Shown here: positions 55,717 through 64,000 of the stretch, piece after piece | Layout of the letters: the number at the start of each line of letters is the position of its first letter | Numbering within the stretch: position 1 is the first letter of the stretch | NCBI RefSeq assembly: GCF_016907715.1 | Contig: NZ_JAFBCM010000001.1 | Location: 6,200,001 to 6,264,000, forward strand | DNA: 64,000 bases | Direction: 5' to 3' | DNA from: Tenggerimyces flavus | Lineage (GTDB): Bacteria > Actinomycetota > Actinomycetes > Propionibacteriales > Actinopolymorphaceae | Translations under genes and position numbers: made by a program | Notes under the pieces: model-generated | Databases searched by the model: none | What the model was told of the DNA's origin: nothing | Seen by the model: only the letters and a program-made list of their open reading frames with translations

Positions 55717-55771
55717 TTGAATGAAGGGCACCTTCATTCAATAGGTTCGAATGAAGGTGCCCTTCATACAA
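55717..55771. repeat. Short palindromes (family 3), copies 4 and 5
   Basis: TTGAATGAAGG...CCTTCATTCAA (55717-55741) and, four bases on, TTCGAATGAAGG...CCTTCATACAA (55746-55771). Both arms of copy 4 carry the same change (GGAT to GAAT, ATCC to ATTC) relative to copies 1-3, so pairing is preserved. Confidence 0.85.
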
Positions 55772-55906
55772 ACCCGGTGGCGGGCGGCGCCTCTCGGCCG
55801 AGCGCGAGTGGCCGCTTTTCCTCCACAGGTTGGCGATTCGCCGAGTTCTCCACAGCTCGCTCGCTGACCGACTCCTTGGCCCCTCGGCCTGCCTAACGTC
55901 CATCTC

Positions 55907-56827
55907 GTGTTCGGTCGCCATCGCCTTCGTCCGCGGGTGAGCCCAGAGCTTGCTGCCCGTGCGGTGAGTCGGTTGCGCGATCTGCACCGCCCGGTCGTGG
56001 GGCGGCACGTGGCGGGAAGCACGCCGTCGCCTACGACGCCACCGCCGCCGCGCGGCCAGCCGGCGGTTGGTGGTTGGGTGCCCGATCGTCAACGCACACA
56101 GGGAGAGGAGGCCAACGTGGGACTGCTGCGCGACGCTGCCGGCGATGTCGTGAGCCGGGTCGCCGAACGAGTCGGTGCAGGCCCACACCCGTCGACTGAG
56201 GCGCCGGATCCGCTCGCCGTACCTCGCCTGCGCGCCAAGCATGTCCTCGTCGTCGGCATCCTGCTGCTGGTCGCCGTGATCGGCGCCGTCCTGCTGTTCG
56301 TCAACCAGCAGCCGACCGAGCTCACCCCCAACCCGATCGCCCACGCCACCGTGGTCGCGACCGGCACCCCGCCGGCGACCCGCGGGAGTCCCAGCCCGTC
56401 ACCCGGCAAGCTGCTCGTGCACGTCGCCGGCAAGGTACGCGAGCCCGGCGTCGTCCAACTCCCCACCGGCGCCCGCGTCATCGATGCCGTCGACGCGGCG
56501 GGCGGGGCGCTGCCCGGCGCCGACCTGAGCGGCCTCAACCTCGCCCGCCCGTTGACCGACGGCGAACAGGTCCTGGTCGGCCTCCCTCCACCACCAGGTG
56601 GCCCGTCGGCCAGGCCTTCCCCGACAGGACAAGCCCTCGTCGACCTCAACACCGCGACGCTCGAGCAGCTCGACGCGCTTCCCGGCGTCGGTCCCGTTCT
56701 CGCGCAACGCATCCTCGACTACCGCGACGAGCACGGCCGCTTCGAGTCGGTCGAGGACCTCCAACAGGTCACCGGCATCGGTTCACGGAAGTTCGCCGAG
56801 CTCCGCGAGCTGGTGCAGGTCTCATGA
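55907..56827 (+). CDS. comEA: ComEA-type DNA-binding competence protein
   Basis: 306 residues from GTG at 55907. Order: charged cytosolic N-terminus, one membrane helix (about 112-132), Pro/Ser/Thr linker, SLBB domain (LLVHVAGKVREPGVVQLPTGARVIDAVDAAGGA, about 165-200) and a C-terminal helix-hairpin-helix domain (VDLNTATLEQLDALPGVGPVLAQRILDYR). Binds incoming DNA outside the membrane and passes it to ComEC, whose start overlaps its stop as ATGA. Confidence 0.92.
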   Translation: MFGRHRLRPRVSPELAARAVSRLRDLHRPVVGRHVAGSTPSPTTPPPPRGQPAVGGWVPDRQRTQGEEANVGLLRDAAGDVVSRVAERVGAGPHPSTEAPDPLAVPRLRAKHVLVVGILLLVAVIGAVLLFVNQQPTELTPNPIAHATVVATGTPPATRGSPSPSPGKLLVHVAGKVREPGVVQLPTGARVIDAVDAAGGALPGADLSGLNLARPLTDGEQVLVGLPPPPGGPSARPSPTGQALVDLNTATLEQLDALPGVGPVLAQRILDYRDEHGRFESVEDLQQVTGIGSRKFAELRELVQVS

Positions 56828-59196
56828 GCACCCTCGAGCCACTCGAGCAGCCAGCGCCGGCGCGCACCGACTTCCGCCTGGTGCCGCTCGCGCTCGCCGC
56901 CTGGGGCTGCACGCTCGCCGTCCCCAGCCTTCCGCCGCTCGCGGTCGGGATCGGCGTCGCGGCGCTGCTCGTCGGAGCCGCGATCGTCGCCCTCCTCAGG
57001 ATCCCGCGCCACAAGCCCCGCCTCGCGCCGGCCATCGCGCTCCTGCTGCTCGGGTCCGCAGCCACCGCCACCGTCACTGCCGTCCAGGTCGCCTCGGCCC
57101 ACTCCGGCCCGGTGCCCGAGCTCGCCGCCGCCAGCGCGGTCGTGACCGCCGAGCTCCAGGTCCGCAGCGACCCGGTCGTACGGAGCCGCCCAGGCTCGCA
57201 GCGCCCCGCATACGTCGTCCTCAAGGCGATCGTCGAACGCGTGAAGTCGCGCGGCACCACCGCCGAGGTCCACACCACCGTCGTCGTCACCGGAAATCTC
57301 GCCTGGAAGCAGGTCGCGGTCGGCGAGCGCGTACGCCTCACCGGACGGCTCGCCCCCACCGATCCGGGCGACCGCGTCGCGGCAGTCCTCTCCGCGCGAT
57401 CGCCACCCCACCACCTCGCCGAGCCTGGCCCCCTCGACCGAGGAGCCAGCCAGCTCCGCGCCGGACTGCGAGCGGCGGTCGACGGCCTCCCGCCCGCCGA
57501 ACGCGGCCTCGTTCCGGCACTCGTCGTCGGCGACGTCTCGCTGCTCCCACCGGAGGTCGTCGAAGACCTCGACACCGCCGGCCTCACGCACCTGTCGGCG
57601 GTCAGTGGCGCCAACCTCACGATCATGCTGGCGTTCGCCCTCGGCCTGGCCAGGTGGTGCGGCCTGCGGTCGTGGGCGCTTCCTGTTCTCGGCGCGCTCT
57701 GCGTGGCCGGGTTCGTGATCCTCGCCCGCCCCGAGCCGAGCGTCCTCCGCGCCGCCGCGATGGGACTGGTCGGGCTCGCCGGCCTGGCGACCGGATCGAG
57801 GCAACGCGGCGTTCCCGCGCTCGCCGCGGCCGTCACGGCGCTGCTGCTGATCGACCCGTGGCTTGGGCGGGAGTACGGGTTCGCGCTCTCCGTTCTCGCC
57901 ACCGCCGGCATCCTGCTCCTCGGCCCACCCTGCACCGACGCCCTCGCGCGCTGGATGCCCCGCTGGCTCGCCGCCGCGCTCGCGATCCCGATGGCCGCGC
58001 AGTTGCTGTGTACGCCGATCGTCGCCCTGCTCTCGGAGTCGGTCAGCCTGGTCGCGATCGTCGCCAACCTGCTCGCCGGACCAGCCGTCGCGCCCGCCAC
58101 GGTCCTCGGCCTCGTCGCCACGATGGTCGCGCCGATCAGCGTCGCCCTCGCGAGCGTTCCGGCGAGGCTGGCCGGGTTCGCGGCGCGGTGGATCGTCGAG
58201 GTCGCGACCAGATCGGCAGACCTCCCGGGCGCCTCGCTCGGCTGGGCGACCTCACCGGCCGGCATCGCGCTGCTGGTCGTCGTCTGCGTCGCGGCCGCCG
58301 CGCTCGCCCCACCCGTTCTCAAGCGCCGCGGCATCAGCCTCGCCCTCGCCGCCGCGATGCTGCTCTGGCTGGTCCAACCCGCCAGGCTGATCGGGCTCGG
58401 CGGCTGGCCACCGCCGAACTGGATCGTCGCCGCCTGCCAGATCGGCCAGGGCGACGGCCTCGTCCTCCGCGCCGGCCCGGGTACGGCGGTCGTCGTCGAC
58501 GCCGGACCCGACCCGCGGGCGATGGACCGTTGCCTCGACGAGCTCGGGATCAAGAACGTCCCGTACGTCCTGCTCAGCCACTTCCACGCCGACCACGTCG
58601 ACGGCCTGCCCGGCGTCCTGAGCGGCAGGAAGGTCGCCGAGATCGGCGTCGGCCCGCTGGACTCGCCGGCCGACGAGGCGGCGGCCGTACGAACGCTCGC
58701 CGCCGCCGCACGCATCCCGGTCAATCGGGTCCAGGTGGGCGAGCAGCGGCAGGTCGGCGACGTGAGCTGGACCGTTCTCGCGCCGAACGGCCACGTCGCC
58801 TCCGACCACCTCCCCGAAGAAGGCGAAGGATCCGTCGAGAACGACGCCAGCGTCGTCGCGCGAGCCGAGATCGGCGGGCTCCGGATCCTGCTCACCGGCG
58901 ACATCGAGCCCGGCGCCCAGCGCGCGTTACTCCGTTCCGGCGCCGACCTCCGCGCGGACGTTCTGAAAGTTCCGCATCATGGAAGTAAGTTCCAGGACCC
59001 CGCGTTCATCCGCGCGGTCGGCGCGCGGTTCGCGCTCGTCAGCGCCGGCGAGGACAACGACTACGGCCACCCGGCGGTCTCGACACTCGGCCTGCTCGAG
59101 TCCGCCGGCATGACCGTCGCGCGGACCGACCAGCACGGCGAGTCGGTCGTGGTCCTCACCGACGCGGGCGCCACGTTGCAAGCGAGGCACAAGTGA
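56824..59196 (+). CDS. comEC: ComEC/Rec2 DNA-uptake channel protein
   Basis: 790 residues. N-terminal helices, OB-like region, a competence domain with many membrane helices (LTHLSAVSGANLTIMLAFALG onward, about 255-530) and a C-terminal metallo-beta-lactamase-like domain with LLSHFHADHVDGLPGVL (about 582-598) and VLKVPHHGSKFQDPAF. All three parts are present, so it looks intact. Forms the pore that carries single-stranded DNA into the cell. Confidence 0.94.
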   Translation: MSTLEPLEQPAPARTDFRLVPLALAAWGCTLAVPSLPPLAVGIGVAALLVGAAIVALLRIPRHKPRLAPAIALLLLGSAATATVTAVQVASAHSGPVPELAAASAVVTAELQVRSDPVVRSRPGSQRPAYVVLKAIVERVKSRGTTAEVHTTVVVTGNLAWKQVAVGERVRLTGRLAPTDPGDRVAAVLSARSPPHHLAEPGPLDRGASQLRAGLRAAVDGLPPAERGLVPALVVGDVSLLPPEVVEDLDTAGLTHLSAVSGANLTIMLAFALGLARWCGLRSWALPVLGALCVAGFVILARPEPSVLRAAAMGLVGLAGLATGSRQRGVPALAAAVTALLLIDPWLGREYGFALSVLATAGILLLGPPCTDALARWMPRWLAAALAIPMAAQLLCTPIVALLSESVSLVAIVANLLAGPAVAPATVLGLVATMVAPISVALASVPARLAGFAARWIVEVATRSADLPGASLGWATSPAGIALLVVVCVAAAALAPPVLKRRGISLALAAAMLLWLVQPARLIGLGGWPPPNWIVAACQIGQGDGLVLRAGPGTAVVVDAGPDPRAMDRCLDELGIKNVPYVLLSHFHADHVDGLPGVLSGRKVAEIGVGPLDSPADEAAAVRTLAAAARIPVNRVQVGEQRQVGDVSWTVLAPNGHVASDHLPEEGEGSVENDASVVARAEIGGLRILLTGDIEPGAQRALLRSGADLRADVLKVPHHGSKFQDPAFIRAVGARFALVSAGEDNDYGHPAVSTLGLLESAGMTVARTDQHGESVVVLTDAGATLQARHK

Positions 59197-59233
59197 ACGG
59201 CGCTGTCGGTACGGCGTGGCATGCTGGGCCGCG

Positions 59234-60229
59234 ATGGCTACCGCGACTTCGTCCGTACGTCCCGACCGCGAGGCACTCGGCGCGGTCACGCTTGTCGTCG
59301 GCGCCGACGAGCTGCTCTCCGAGCGCGCGATCGCCGCCGCGGTCGCCGCCGTGCGTGCGGCCGACGCCGACGCGGACCTGACCGAGCTGGACGCGGCGAC
59401 GCTCGTGCCCGGTGCGCTCGCGGAGCTGACCAGCCCTTCGCTGTTCGCGGCGAGCAGGGCGGTCGTCGTCCGCAACCTCGACACCGTGCCGCCGGAGAGC
59501 GCCGACGCGCTGATCGGGTACGCCAAGGCGCCACAGCCGGACGTCGCGCTCGTGCTCGTGCACAAGGGCGGGCAGAAGGGCAAGGGCACGGTCGACAAGC
59601 TCAAGAAGGCCGGCGTCCGGTTGGTCACGACCGAGGCGCCGAAGACCTGGGAGCTGCCGAAGTTCGTCGTGCGCGAGGTCCGCTCGGCCGGCGGCAAGAT
59701 CGACGAGGAGTCGGCGGCGCTGCTCGTCGACTCGGTCGGCAGCGACCTGCGCGCGCTCGCCGGCGCGGCCAGTCAGCTGCTGTCGGACACCGGCGGCGAG
59801 CCGATCACGCAGGAGATCGTGCGCAAGTACTTCGCCGGCCGTGCCGAGGTGACCAGCTTCAAGGTCGCCGACGCCGCGGTCGTCGGTCACACCGCGGAGG
59901 CGTTGGAGCAGCTGCGGTGGGCACTGCGCTCCGGCGTCGTGCCCGTGCTGGTGACGTCGGCGCTCGCCGGCGCGCTGCGCGGGCTGATCAAGTTCGCCGG
60001 GGCGCCGCGCGGCCTGCGGGACGCCGACCTCGCCCGCGAGGTGGGCGTAGCGCCGTGGAAGCTCAAGTCACTTCGCGGCCAGCTCCGCGGCTGGACCCCC
60101 GACGGCCTCGCCGCCGCGGTCCAGGCCGTCGCCCAAGCCGACGCCGACATCAAGGGCGCCGCCGACGACCCCGAGTACGCCCTGGAGCGGATGATCCTCG
60201 CCATCACAGCCGCGCGCACCCGCGGCTGA
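59234..60229 (+). CDS. holA: DNA polymerase III subunit delta
   Basis: 331 residues from ATG at 59234. LTLVVGADELLSERAI at the start (degenerate P-loop of the clamp-loader family), the three-domain delta layout and the EYALERMILAITAARTRG end. Opens the sliding clamp during replication. Follows comEC by 37 bases, the standard actinobacterial order. Confidence 0.93.
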   Translation: MATATSSVRPDREALGAVTLVVGADELLSERAIAAAVAAVRAADADADLTELDAATLVPGALAELTSPSLFAASRAVVVRNLDTVPPESADALIGYAKAPQPDVALVLVHKGGQKGKGTVDKLKKAGVRLVTTEAPKTWELPKFVVREVRSAGGKIDEESAALLVDSVGSDLRALAGAASQLLSDTGGEPITQEIVRKYFAGRAEVTSFKVADAAVVGHTAEALEQLRWALRSGVVPVLVTSALAGALRGLIKFAGAPRGLRDADLAREVGVAPWKLKSLRGQLRGWTPDGLAAAVQAVAQADADIKGAADDPEYALERMILAITAARTRG

Positions 60230-60242
60230 CCAGGACTCGGAG

Positions 60243-61094
60243 CTAGGAAACGCCCGTCGGGGCGACCACGATCCCCAGCAATCCCGGTCCGGCGTGGGCG
60301 CCGATGACGCCGCCGATCTCCGTCACGATGAGGCGGGCGATCATGGGGACTCGGGCGCGCAGGTTCGTTGCCAAGGCCGCGGCTCGGTCGGGTGACTCCA
60401 GGTGGTGGATGGCGAGCTCGACCTCGCGCAGGCCAGCCAGGTCGACGGCCCGCTGCTCGAGCTCAGCGAGGGCGCGGCCGGACGTACGGACCTTGGCCAG
60501 CATCGCCACCCGGCCGTCGACAACATGCAACAGCGGCTTGACAGCCAGCGCCGACCCCACCAGGGCCTGGGCCGAGCCGATCCGGCCACCGCGACGCAAC
60601 GAGTCCAGCGAGTCCACATAGAACAACGTGGCCGCTGACGCCGAACGGGACCGCGCCACCGCCGCGACCTCCTCCGACGATGCCCCACCAGCCGCCAACC
60701 GGGCAGCGGCCAGCACGGCGAAGCCGAGCCCCATCCCCACCTGCCCCGAGTCCACCACCGTCACCGGCACCGGCGATTCCAGCGCAGCCAGCCGGGCGGC
60801 GTCTCGCGTCCCCGACAGCTGCCCCGACACGTGCACGGACACCACAGCCGACGCGCCGGCAGCAGCGGCGGCCGCATAAGCAGAGAGAAACACCGGCGGA
60901 GCGGGCCGCGACGTCGTCACCGTCAGCCCGGCACGCACAGCGGAAGCCACCAACGAGGGCAGCGCAGGATCACCCTCGACGTACGTCGACCCGTCGACGA
61001 CCACCTGCAGCGGCACCACAGCGACGCCCAGAGCCGCAACGTCGTCCGCCGACAGGTACGCCGTCGAGTCCGTCACGATCGCGACCCCGGCCAT
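60243..61094 (-). CDS. DegV-family fatty-acid-binding protein
   Basis: 283 residues. VAIVTDSTAYLSADDVAALGVAVVPLQVVVDG and TTSRPAPPVFLSAY motifs identify DegV, which binds fatty acids, in some organisms to deliver them to a fatty-acid kinase. Convergent with holA (13-base gap). Confidence 0.92.
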   Translation of the reverse strand: MAGVAIVTDSTAYLSADDVAALGVAVVPLQVVVDGSTYVEGDPALPSLVASAVRAGLTVTTSRPAPPVFLSAYAAAAAAGASAVVSVHVSGQLSGTRDAARLAALESPVPVTVVDSGQVGMGLGFAVLAAARLAAGGASSEEVAAVARSRSASAATLFYVDSLDSLRRGGRIGSAQALVGSALAVKPLLHVVDGRVAMLAKVRTSGRALAELEQRAVDLAGLREVELAIHHLESPDRAAALATNLRARVPMIARLIVTEIGGVIGAHAGPGLLGIVVAPTGVS

Positions 61095-61105
61095 ACCGCC
61101 ACACC

Positions 61106-61297
61106 TTAGCCTCGGGATTTCAGGTGTTGGTGGGCGACAGCGGCCCGGGAAAGCTGGGCGTGGTGCCGCCTTACCCGGCCAGTGGCCGCTCTACCTGGCG
61201 TCCACCCCACGTAAAGGGGCCAATGATCATGTAAACATGATCATTGGCCCCAGGGTAGGGCTGGAGGCCGGGGTCGCTACGAACGGCGGGGACCTAC
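61106..61297. repeat. CTAG-bounded dispersed repeat, copy D (about 192 bp, internally shortened)
   Basis: Starts TTAGCCTCGGGATTTCAGGT (61106-61125), with T in place of the expected C, and follows copy A closely but lacks about 85 internal bases. Palindrome GGGGCC...GGCCCC at 61216-61251, perfect. The degenerate right end (CTAC at 61294) coincides with the stop codon of the RTX gene. Confidence 0.85.
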
Positions 61298-62901
61298 TGC
61301 TGAGCGGTCTCGCACGCCTTGAACGTGTCGAACCCGTCGCCGCCACCGGCCTGGTCGAGCAGACCCTCGCCACAGTCGAGGATGTCGTCCCCGCCGAGAC
61401 CGATGAGCGTGTCGTTGCCGGCGAACCCCAGCAGGATGTTGGCCTGGTCGTTGCCGACGAGGATGTCCGCGGCGCCCAACGTCCCGGCGATGTGCTCGAG
61501 GTCGGCCCTCGCGTTGTCCTTCTCCCCCGCGGCGCCGTCGTTCGCGACACTGTCGAGGCTCACCTTCACGCCTACCGTGTGGTCGTAGTACTCGACGACG
61601 TCGATGCCAACCCCGCCCGAGATGCTGTCGGACAGGCCGTCGTCACCGCACACGTTGCAGTCCTGACCGCCGCGCAAGGTGTCGTCCCCGCTACCGCCGT
61701 AGATCGAGTCGGCGCCGTAGTCGCCGAAGATCTTGTCGTTGTCGGCCTCACCGTCGATGAAGTCGTTCCCGCTGCCGCCACGCAGGTTGTCGCGCCCCGG
61801 ACCGCCCCAGATCGTGTCGGCGCCGTCGCCACCGCTCAGTACGTCGTTGCCGCCGTAGCCGTCCAGCGTGTTGTTCACCGCGCTGCCAATGACGTGGTCG
61901 CCGTACAGCGAGCCGAGGATGTCCTCGACATCGTTGAAGACATTGTCGCCCTCGTTGGCGACGCCGTCGTCGGCCAGGTTGTCGAAGTCGACCCGGACGG
62001 CGGCGTTCGCGGTGTTGTAGCGCGCCTGGTCACGCCCCAAACCACCACCCAGCTTGTCGGCGCCAGGACCACCGTCGAGCCGGTCGTTGTCCGAGCCGCC
62101 GCTGAGGATGTCGCTCCCCTGGCCGCCGTTCAGGACGTCGACCCCGCCGAGCCCGTACAGGTCGTCGTCACCGGTGCCGCCGTCCAGCTGGTTCGCCAGA
62201 GCGCTCCCTGTCAGCTGGTCCGAGGCGCTCCCACCAATGAGCCGTTCGACGTCGGTGCCGATGAGGTCCTTCTCGCCGGACTGGCCGTCGTTCGCGACGC
62301 CGTCGAGGGAGGCGACGACGCGGGCCGTACGCGCGCCATACGTGACGAGGTCCGTCCCCGTGCCGCCGACGAACTTGTCCGCGCCCAGTCCACCGTCGAA
62401 CGTGTCGTTCCCGGTGCCACCTTCGAGCGTGTCGTTGCCGGTGCCGCCGGTCAGGCGGTCCTGGCCGGCGTAGCCGACCAGCGTGTCGCCGTCCGCGCCG
62501 CCGTCGACGATGTCGGCGCCGGGGCTGCCCAACACCTGGTCGACGCCGGCACCCGCGTTCACCGTGGCCCGCTTGACGGTACGGACGTCCAGCACGTCGT
62601 TGCCGTCGCCCAGGTTGGCGGTCACCGTGCTCACGTTCGGCGCGTTGCACCGCACCTGCCGTACGGTCACGGCCACACACCCCGTGCCAGGCGTGACCAT
62701 GTCGCCGTTGTCCGTCACGGTGTAGACCGTCCCCGACAACTGCACAGAGATCTTGTTCGCCTTGCCCGCTTGAGCATTGATCTGCAGGATCGACCCCGCG
62801 ACCGTCACACCGCTCGCCGCGTACGCCGGGGTCGCGACCAACGCGGCCGCGCACAGGGTGATCGGTACGAGAGGCGCAACCAGGCCCCACTTCAGCTTCA
62901 T
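61294..62901 (-). CDS. Secreted RTX (hemolysin-type calcium-binding repeat) protein
   Basis: 535 residues. Sec signal peptide (1-28, TPAYA cleavage), a short non-repeat region with a Cys pair (TGCVAVTVRQVRC), then from about residue 95 at least four blocks of nonapeptides of the GGxGxDxLx type (GGTGNDTLEGGTGNDTFDGG), interrupted by spacers VxxSLDGVANDGQSGEKD that recur three times. No catalytic domain is visible. Binds Ca2+ and folds outside the cell; purpose unknown. Confidence 0.88.
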   Translation of the reverse strand: MKLKWGLVAPLVPITLCAAALVATPAYAASGVTVAGSILQINAQAGKANKISVQLSGTVYTVTDNGDMVTPGTGCVAVTVRQVRCNAPNVSTVTANLGDGNDVLDVRTVKRATVNAGAGVDQVLGSPGADIVDGGADGDTLVGYAGQDRLTGGTGNDTLEGGTGNDTFDGGLGADKFVGGTGTDLVTYGARTARVVASLDGVANDGQSGEKDLIGTDVERLIGGSASDQLTGSALANQLDGGTGDDDLYGLGGVDVLNGGQGSDILSGGSDNDRLDGGPGADKLGGGLGRDQARYNTANAAVRVDFDNLADDGVANEGDNVFNDVEDILGSLYGDHVIGSAVNNTLDGYGGNDVLSGGDGADTIWGGPGRDNLRGGSGNDFIDGEADNDKIFGDYGADSIYGGSGDDTLRGGQDCNVCGDDGLSDSISGGVGIDVVEYYDHTVGVKVSLDSVANDGAAGEKDNARADLEHIAGTLGAADILVGNDQANILLGFAGNDTLIGLGGDDILDCGEGLLDQAGGGDGFDTFKACETAQQ

Positions 62902-63034
62902 ATCCGTCCTCTACTTTCTACTCATCTCGCCCAGAAGGGTGGCTGAGGGCAGACTCGGTAGACATCGGAAACGGGTGCCCATATCGGCAGGGGCGACTGC
63001 CTAGATGTCGGTGGTCCAGTGCAGAGTGGGCGCC

Positions 63035-63559
63035 ATGTTCGAGACACCCGCCGAGGTCGCCCAGCTCCAGACACTCCTCGACGCCTCGCTGCCGCGTTCG
63101 ACCCAGCACCTGCGCAACATCGTCAAGCCGGAACGGTCGATGACCGCCGAGCAGCTCGTCACCGTTCTCACCGGCATGCGCACGCTCTCCGTCGCCACCG
63201 TCACCGCGAAGGGCGAGCCCCGGATCAGCGGCCTCGACGGGCACTTCCTGCATGCCCGCTGGCACTTCAGCACCTCCGAGAAGGCCGCCAAGGTCGGCCA
63301 TCTGCGCAGGCGCCCGGCGGTCAGCGTCGCCCACATCGTCGGCGACGACCTCGGCGTGTTCTGCCACGGCACGGTCGAGTTCCTCGAACGCGACCACCCC
63401 GACTTCGACGCGCTCCACGACCACCTCGTCCAGCACTACGGCAGCGATCCCGACAGCTGGCAGGAGGACCCGATCGCCTACCTGCGCGTCCAGCCGTCCT
63501 GGATGGTCGGGTACGCGCACGACCCCGCCGGGATCACGGCGCAGGCCGCGACCGGGTAG
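63035..63559 (+). CDS. Pyridoxamine 5'-phosphate oxidase-like flavin/F420-family protein
   Basis: 174 residues from ATG at 63035; ATG at 63005 is possible. The split-barrel core VLTGMRTLSVATVTAKGEPRISGLDGHFLHARWHFSTSEKAAKVGHLRRRPAVSVAHIV is a PNPOx-like fold binding FMN or F420. Substrate unknown. Stands alone between the RTX and lysyl-tRNA synthetase genes. Confidence 0.85.
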   Translation: MFETPAEVAQLQTLLDASLPRSTQHLRNIVKPERSMTAEQLVTVLTGMRTLSVATVTAKGEPRISGLDGHFLHARWHFSTSEKAAKVGHLRRRPAVSVAHIVGDDLGVFCHGTVEFLERDHPDFDALHDHLVQHYGSDPDSWQEDPIAYLRVQPSWMVGYAHDPAGITAQAATG

Positions 63560-63660
63560 GATCCCGGGCAGAGTCCGAGACCAGGGAGTCACCGTGCGGG
63601 AGCAGAAACAGGCCTAGCCGTCGCGCCAGCCTGCCCACACACCAAAGAAGGTCTCCTCAA

Positions 63661-64000
63661 ATGCAGTCCCACGACTGGATCGTGCGTACGGCCGACGACG
63701 TCATCGCCGCCGCACAGGAACGCCAGGCCGACCCGATCGTCTGTGCCTCCGGGATCAGCCCGTCCGGGCCGGTTCACCTCGGCAACCTGCGCGAGCTCAC
63801 CACGCAGCACTTCGTCGCCGAGGAGATCAAGCGCCGTGGCGTCCCCTGCGAACACCTGTTGTTCTGGGACGACTACGACCGCCTCCGCAAGATCCCGGCC
63901 GGCGTCCCACCGGAGTTCGCCGAGCACCTCGGCCGGCCGCTGACCGGCGTACCCGACCCGTGGGGCGAGTACGCGAGCTGGGCCGAACGGTTCGCCACCC
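63661..64000 (+). CDS. lysS: Lysyl-tRNA synthetase, class I (partial, runs off window)
   Basis: Only the first 113 codons are present. MQSHDWIVRTADDVIAAAQERQ and the class I HIGH-equivalent SGISPSGPVHLGNLRE (about 30-45) identify class I LysRS, a form found in archaea and some bacteria rather than the common class II enzyme. GAAGG (63643-63647) lies about 13 bases before the ATG. Charges tRNA-Lys. Confidence 0.9.
   Translation, partial: MQSHDWIVRTADDVIAAAQERQADPIVCASGISPSGPVHLGNLRELTTQHFVAEEIKRRGVPCEHLLFWDDYDRLRKIPAGVPPEFAEHLGRPLTGVPDPWGEYASWAERFAT

Noticed and set aside
55815-55865. Two DnaA-box-like sequences (CCTCCACAG, TTCTCCACA)
   Set aside because: Only two imperfect boxes, no AT-rich unwinding element and no dnaA/dnaN nearby; not an origin.
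54836-55896. Several overlapping open frames rich in Pro, Arg and Ser after rpsT
   Set aside because: They run through tandem repeats and palindromes, have no ribosome sites or domains, and overlap each other.
54396-55906. Possible CRISPR array from the repeated palindromes
   Set aside because: Repeat lengths, spacing and families vary, there are no uniform spacers, and no cas genes are present.
61294-62901. RTX toxin
   Set aside because: Only the calcium-binding repeats are present; there is no pore-forming, lipase or protease domain and no type I secretion genes.
63594-63617. Seven-codon ORF (VREQKQA) before the lysyl-tRNA synthetase gene
   Set aside because: Only one Lys codon and no clear hairpins; too short to support as an attenuator peptide.

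Overview
The window is high-GC DNA from an actinobacterium. Evidence: GTG starts are common, neighbouring genes overlap as ATGA/GTGA, and the core gene order is an actinobacterial one (era, CorC-type CBS protein, ybeY, phoH, HIT, dnaJ, hrcA, hemW, fadD, lepA, then rpsT, holA, comEC, comEA, degV). Septum-formation-type, DUF3097 and DUF4870 genes are also typical of the phylum. A Kribbella/Actinopolymorpha/Tenggerimyces-like member of the Propionibacteriales is my guess; it is inference only.

Layout. 0-11.4 kb: leuA with an attenuator-type leader peptide, an FKBP lipoprotein, a repeat-bearing secreted protein, an alpha/beta hydrolase, an emfourin-like protein, a GNAT protein, a septum-formation lipoprotein, a kinase-like protein, era, an uncharacterised protein overlapping era, and a cytidine-deaminase-fold protein without zinc ligands. 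11.4-13.9 kb: a small module (methyltransferase, SDR, VOC) bounded by two copies of a dispersed repeat and splitting the core cluster. 13.9-33.8 kb: the core resumes, with CorC, ybeY, phoH carrying a 359-residue class-3-like intein, HIT, dnaJ and hrcA with a CIRCE operator, then MBL, DUF3097, two DUF4870 proteins, an aldo/keto reductase, hemW, fadD, TetR, a transglutaminase/alpha-E/ATP-grasp operon and lepA. 33.8-54.0 kb: about 20 kb of accessory genes between lepA and rpsT: a DUF4091 secreted protein, two related phosphotransferase-like proteins around a methyltransferase, two ABC-2 exporter pairs, a secreted TIM-barrel-like protein, a MerR-controlled exporter, and a sugar-uptake/oxidoreductase operon divergent from a MocR regulator. 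54.0-64.0 kb: rpsT, a 1.5 kb gene-free tract full of palindromes and tandem repeats, comEA-comEC-holA, degV, a secreted RTX-repeat protein, a PNPOx-like protein and the start of a class I lysyl-tRNA synthetase that leaves the window.

The most unusual feature is the intergenic repeat content. One family (five copies, 99-277 bp) ends in CTAG tetranucleotides with short inverted ends and holds a perfect or near-perfect palindrome around TGATCATGTAAACATGATCA whose flanking stem pairs covary between copies. At four, perhaps five, of its ten ends the CTAG supplies the TAG stop codon of the adjoining gene. Four further palindrome or inverted-repeat families occur, mainly in the tract after rpsT. No transposase, CRISPR array, tRNA or rRNA gene was seen.
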